64,000 nt of DNA from Lichina pygmaea (taxonomy: Eukaryota > Ascomycota > Lichinomycetes > Lichinales > Lichinaceae), in assembly GCA_963422465.1 (NCBI GenBank), contig OY730169.1:2356001-2420000 (forward strand), in the 5' to 3' direction. Shown here one piece after another: positions 60,682 through 64,000 of this stretch. A program made the translations under genes and the position numbers. Under the pieces are notes generated by a model. That model did not search any database. It was not told where the DNA came from and saw only the letters and a program-made list of their open reading frames with translations. Numbering within the stretch: position 1 is the first letter of the stretch; each line of letters begins with the position of its first letter.

Positions 60682-63360
60682 TCAGTCCTGCTTCTGCCAA
60701 AACTGTCGCAGAAGAAGCTGGCAGTTCACGAGGTTCTTGAGTGGTTCCCAGGTATTTTCTGAGTCTGGGTATCCTTTCCACTTGACGAGGTATTGCTGAC
60801 CTTTTCTAGCCAGGATCTGTTCAACCTCAAACTCTTGTTCTTCTTCAGGTTGGTAATGGAATGTTTCCTGCAAGGGTGTGCTCTGGTCGGCTGGTTCAAT
60901 CATTGATATATGAAAGTTTGGATGGACTCTGGCATCTCTTGGTAGTTGTATCTTGATGTTGACTGGTCCTGTTTTTTCTTCGACTGAAAATAGTCTGACC
61001 TTGATGTTGTCAAGTTTCTTTGTCTTTGGTTTCTTTGTTTTCCAATTTCTTGTAAGAAGGTAGACTTTATCCCCCTTCTTTAGCTGAAGTGCCATTTTTG
61101 ATTTCTTGTCTATTTGACGTTGCATTCTTTCTGAGGTCTCTTGAAGGTAGTGCCTCATCATCATGTGCGTTTGTCGTAGGAGCTTGTCATGTTGGAGTGC
61201 TTTCTCCATGTTTGGTGAAGCTCTGCTTAGCATCCTGATGTTCACATGTTGTCCAAAATTAGCAAAAAATAGTGATTCCTTTGTTGAGTCTGATCTGTGC
61301 TGGTTGATTGCCAGCTGTGCCACCAGTAATAACTGTACCCAATTGCTGTGGGTCTGGTTGATGTAATGCTGTAAGTAAGTCTCCAGGACTTGGTTTGCTC
61401 ACTCTGTCTGGCTGTCAGTTTGTGGGTGATAGACTGTAGACATTTTGGGTTTTGTTCCCATGGCTGCACTGATTGTCTTCCAGTAGTTGGATGTGAAGAG
61501 TTTGTCTCTGTCTGTAATGATCGTGATCAGAACTCTGTAGTCTCTGACCAATCTGTCCAGTAAAAGGTGTCCCAACTGTTCTGCTGTGTGGGTCTCCTTG
61601 AATAGTACTACTATTAGATATTTTGTGAATCTGTCCACTATCACTATAATCAAGTCGTAGGTGATTCCTGTGACTGGGTCTTTGGACTTGGGTAGCTTTG
61701 TGATGAAGTCCATTGACATGTCTTCCTACAGACCTCTTGGTATCGTGTTCAGGTGTCCTTCTCCGTATGGCTTGTGTCTTCTATGTTTGTTTTTCTGGCA
61801 TAGTAGACACTTGCTGATGTAGTTTGTGACATGTTGTCAGAGGTTAATGACATTGTTCCCTGCCTGTTGGATAAGGTCTGTGGTCTTGGAGATTCCTGGG
61901 TGACTATGTGCTGGATTATTGTGGTAGTTCCTTATTAGTTCTTCAGTGTCTTCTGCTGTGAGCTTGTTGATCTGTGGTTAAGGCACCAGGTTTCCTTGCT
62001 GGTCCTGCTGTAAGATCGTTTCTTAGTGTTCATCATCTTCTATGTAGTCTTTTTGTCAGCTTAGTGCGTCTGCTCTCCTGTTGTCTTGTCCAGGGGTGTA
62101 CAAGATCTTGAACTTGTGTTGCTCTAGGAGTTCAGCCTATCTGACTTGCTGTCTGTTCAGCTTCTTGGTTGTTGTGAATGTTGTCAGATTCTTGTGGTCT
62201 GTGAGAACAGTGAGTTCAGAACTGCTTTCCATGTACACTCTCCGGTGTTTGAGTGTGTTGACAACTGCCAGTAGCTCTTTATTGTGGATATCATAGTTTT
62301 GTTCCACTTGTGTCATTTTTTGTGAGTAGTAGGCAACTGGGTGCCACTTGCCGTCTGCCTGTTGGCATAGACATACTCTCACTGCCTGATCTGAAGCGTC
62401 TGTCTTGATTCGTGTTGGTTGGCCTGTCTTGAAGTTGAGGAGAACTGGTTCCTTGGCGCAAGTGTCCTTGAGCTGTTGGAATACTTTTTGTTGTCTCTCC
62501 GTCCACCAGTACTCCACGTCCTTCTTTGTGAGTTCTGTTAGTGGTGTTGCCATCTGTGAGTAGTTCTTAATGAACTGTCAGTTGAAGTTGGCAAATCCTA
62601 GGAAGGCTTGTACTTCCTTAACTGACATCAGTGTTGGCTATTGCTGAATCACTTTGATTTTCTCAGGGTTAATCTTGATCCCTTCAATCCCTATGATATA
62701 TCCAAGAAATTCAACTTCCAGTTTGTTGAACTCGCATTTCTTTGGGTTGAGCTTGAGCCCTGCCTGTTGTAGGTATCGTAGAACATCCTTCACATGTTTG
62801 GTATGTTCCTGTTGCGTGTTCGAGTAGACAAGAATGTCATCCAGGTAGGTGATAGCTGTTTGGTCCAGGTGTGCTCTGATGATGTTGTTGATCAATGCTT
62901 GACATGTTGCTGGTGTGTTTGTGAGTCCGAATAGCATAACCAGATACTTGTAGTGTCTGTATCAGGTTCTGAAGACTGTCTTCCATTCTTCTCCTTCTTT
63001 CATGTGTATTAGGTTGTATGCTCCTTTCAAGTCCAGCTTGGTAAAGATTGTAGCTTGGCTGATTCTGTCTCGCAATTTGTTCACATTTGGCAACAGATAT
63101 CAGTTCTTGATGGTAATGTTGTTGAGTTTCCTGTAATCCACACAAAGTCGAAGACTTCTGTCTTTCTTTAGTGCAAATAGTATTGGGTATCCTGCTGGCA
63201 ATTGAGATTCTTGAATGAAACCCTTTTTCAGGTTTTCCTCCAGGTACTCGTGAAGTACTTGGAGCTCTTTCTCTGATAACTGGTAAATTGGTCCAAATCC
63301 TGGCTCTGTCCCTGGTTGCAACTTGATCTCATGATCCCAAGGTTGGTGCTTAGGCAACAC
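60682..63360 (-). pseudogene. pol of A2: RT to chromodomain, with stops
   Basis: Reading down from 63360: RT entry [53 protein letters not shown] (catalytic pair intact); RNase H IKTDASDQAVRVCLCQQ; integrase MDFITKLPKSKDPVTG and STVYHPQTDSQTE; chromodomain FEVEQILARKGQQYLVKWKG then NTWEP near 60,750. Interrupted by several stops (near 63,100, 62,960, 62,637, 62,137, 61,720, 61,399), most consistent with C-to-T or G-to-A changes. Confidence 0.85.
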
Positions 63361-63402
63361 TGCTGTTGTTGTCTCTTCCTGAAAGAGGTTATCATACCCA
63401 GG

Positions 63403-63951
63403 TCAGTACTCTTCAGGGATCTCCAGAGGGTTAACAACTTCCTCTCTCTTCATCTCTGACTGTTTGGCCACCTGGTTCTGGGGTGTGCCTGTCAAGGCAG
63501 ACCTCTTCTTTTGAGAGTTGTCCTTTCTGTCAGTGAGGTTCCACTGAGGACTCCTTCCCTTATCTGTCCACACCTTCTGCGGCTGGTAACAGGTCTGAGC
63601 TGTGTTGTTAGTGCAGTTCCTAAATGTGAGTACTCCTGTCTTCCAGTTAACAACTGGGTTGTGCTTCTTTAGCCAAGGCATCCCCAAATAGATATCCTGA
63701 GTGGCCAACTCAACAATATCAAGGTGGATCCTTTCAGCATGGTGTCTGGTAACTATTTCCATTGGCTGCGTCTCATGGCAGACTAGCTCTGTCTGTCTAT
63801 TTGCTATCGTGAGCTGATAGAGCTGCTGCTTGTGTCTCCTTCCAGTGCCAAGGGTATTGTAAAGTTGTCTCAAGATGTAGTTTCCACTGGCTCCAGAGTC
63901 AACAAGTGTGTATGTCTGTACTGGCGTGTTGGTGTGTAGTGACACAGGCAA
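63403..63951 (-). pseudogene. aspartic protease region of A2
   Basis: Open frame from 63951 with YTLVDSGASGNYILRQLYNT (active-site Asp-Ser-Gly), IYLGMPWLKKHNPVVNW and a tail ending LEIPEEY, then a stop just before the RT stretch. It is the counterpart of A1's 40205-40790. The gag part lies at or beyond the window end. Confidence 0.82.
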
Positions 63952-64000
63952 TCACAGGTGCTTTGTGTTGCTAGGAGTCATGTTGTTGAGTTCCTGATGT

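Larger units (their letters stand above)
47806..64000 (-). mobile_element. Ty3/gypsy element A2 (minus), interrupted by B2 and running off the window
   Basis: Same family as A1 but reversed. From left to right: its 3' LTR (47806-48200 and 59998-60196, split by B2), an antisense Zn2Cys6-like ORF (60240-60644, plus strand), pol from its C-terminus (60682) up to protease (63951), and then the window ends before gag and the other LTR. Less decayed than A1 but pol has several stops. Inserted into A1's RT. The target duplication cannot be checked because the far end is outside. Confidence 0.85.

Overview
The window is nuclear DNA of a filamentous ascomycete (Pezizomycotina; I cannot place it more finely). 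Signs of this are host genes with short GT-AG introns (mostly 50-130 nt), ascomycete-type versions of TFB3, URI/Bud27, IKS1, RIC8, RIF1 and a secreted GPI-type phospholipase B, Tad1-type LINE pieces, chromodomain Ty3/gypsy elements, and transposon copies full of C-to-T/G-to-A nonsense changes of the kind left by repeat-induced point mutation (RIP) or methyl-C deamination.

Left half (1-35,140), gene region: TFB3 (minus) head to head with a URI/Bud27-type prefoldin (plus); an IKS1-like membrane-tailed kinase (minus); an unnamed protein with a chymotrypsin-like layout and Cys in place of the nucleophilic Ser (minus); RIC8, the G-alpha exchange factor and chaperone (minus, 7 exons); a RIF1 homologue with an RVxF plus SILK pair for PP1 (plus); a small single-pass membrane protein (plus); phospholipase B (plus); a 1358-residue AT-hook/BRCT nuclear protein (plus); and a conserved unknown 264-residue protein (plus). 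The spacers are long and hold GTAC-rich palindromes, two MITE-like inverted-repeat elements, a 45-bp palindrome, simple repeats and one 5'-truncated LINE with a 14-bp target duplication. These are mostly housekeeping genes (transcription, replication timing, G-protein signalling) and do not form one pathway.

Transition (35,140-38,010): two exon-like remnants of an unrecognised minus-strand gene with a tRNA-like (SINE-like) repeat between them, then the 5' part of a LINE.

Right part (38,010-64,000): a nest of retrotransposons resolved by LTR ends and target duplications. LINE ORF1 is cut by Ty3/gypsy A1; A1 is hit by B1 (40,837-47,330, TSD CCTAA) and by A2 (47,806 to beyond the window end, reversed); A2's LTR is hit by B2 (48,201-59,992, TSD TCATG); B2's pol is hit by element C (51,622-56,945, TSD ACCAG), which has open gag and pol frames and LTRs differing at one base by eye. 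Decay follows the nesting: outer elements are riddled with stops and C has none.

Most notable: families A and B each carry, between the end of pol and the 3' LTR and on the opposite strand, a small ORF for a Cys-rich protein that fits the fungal Zn(II)2Cys6 spacing (CX2CX6CX11CX2CX6C in A, CX2CX6CX8CX2CX6C in B) followed by a predicted coiled coil. In family A the LTR has an antisense TATA-like box about 35 bp from its end, pointing at this ORF. This looks like an element-encoded antisense DNA-binding protein module; element C lacks it.
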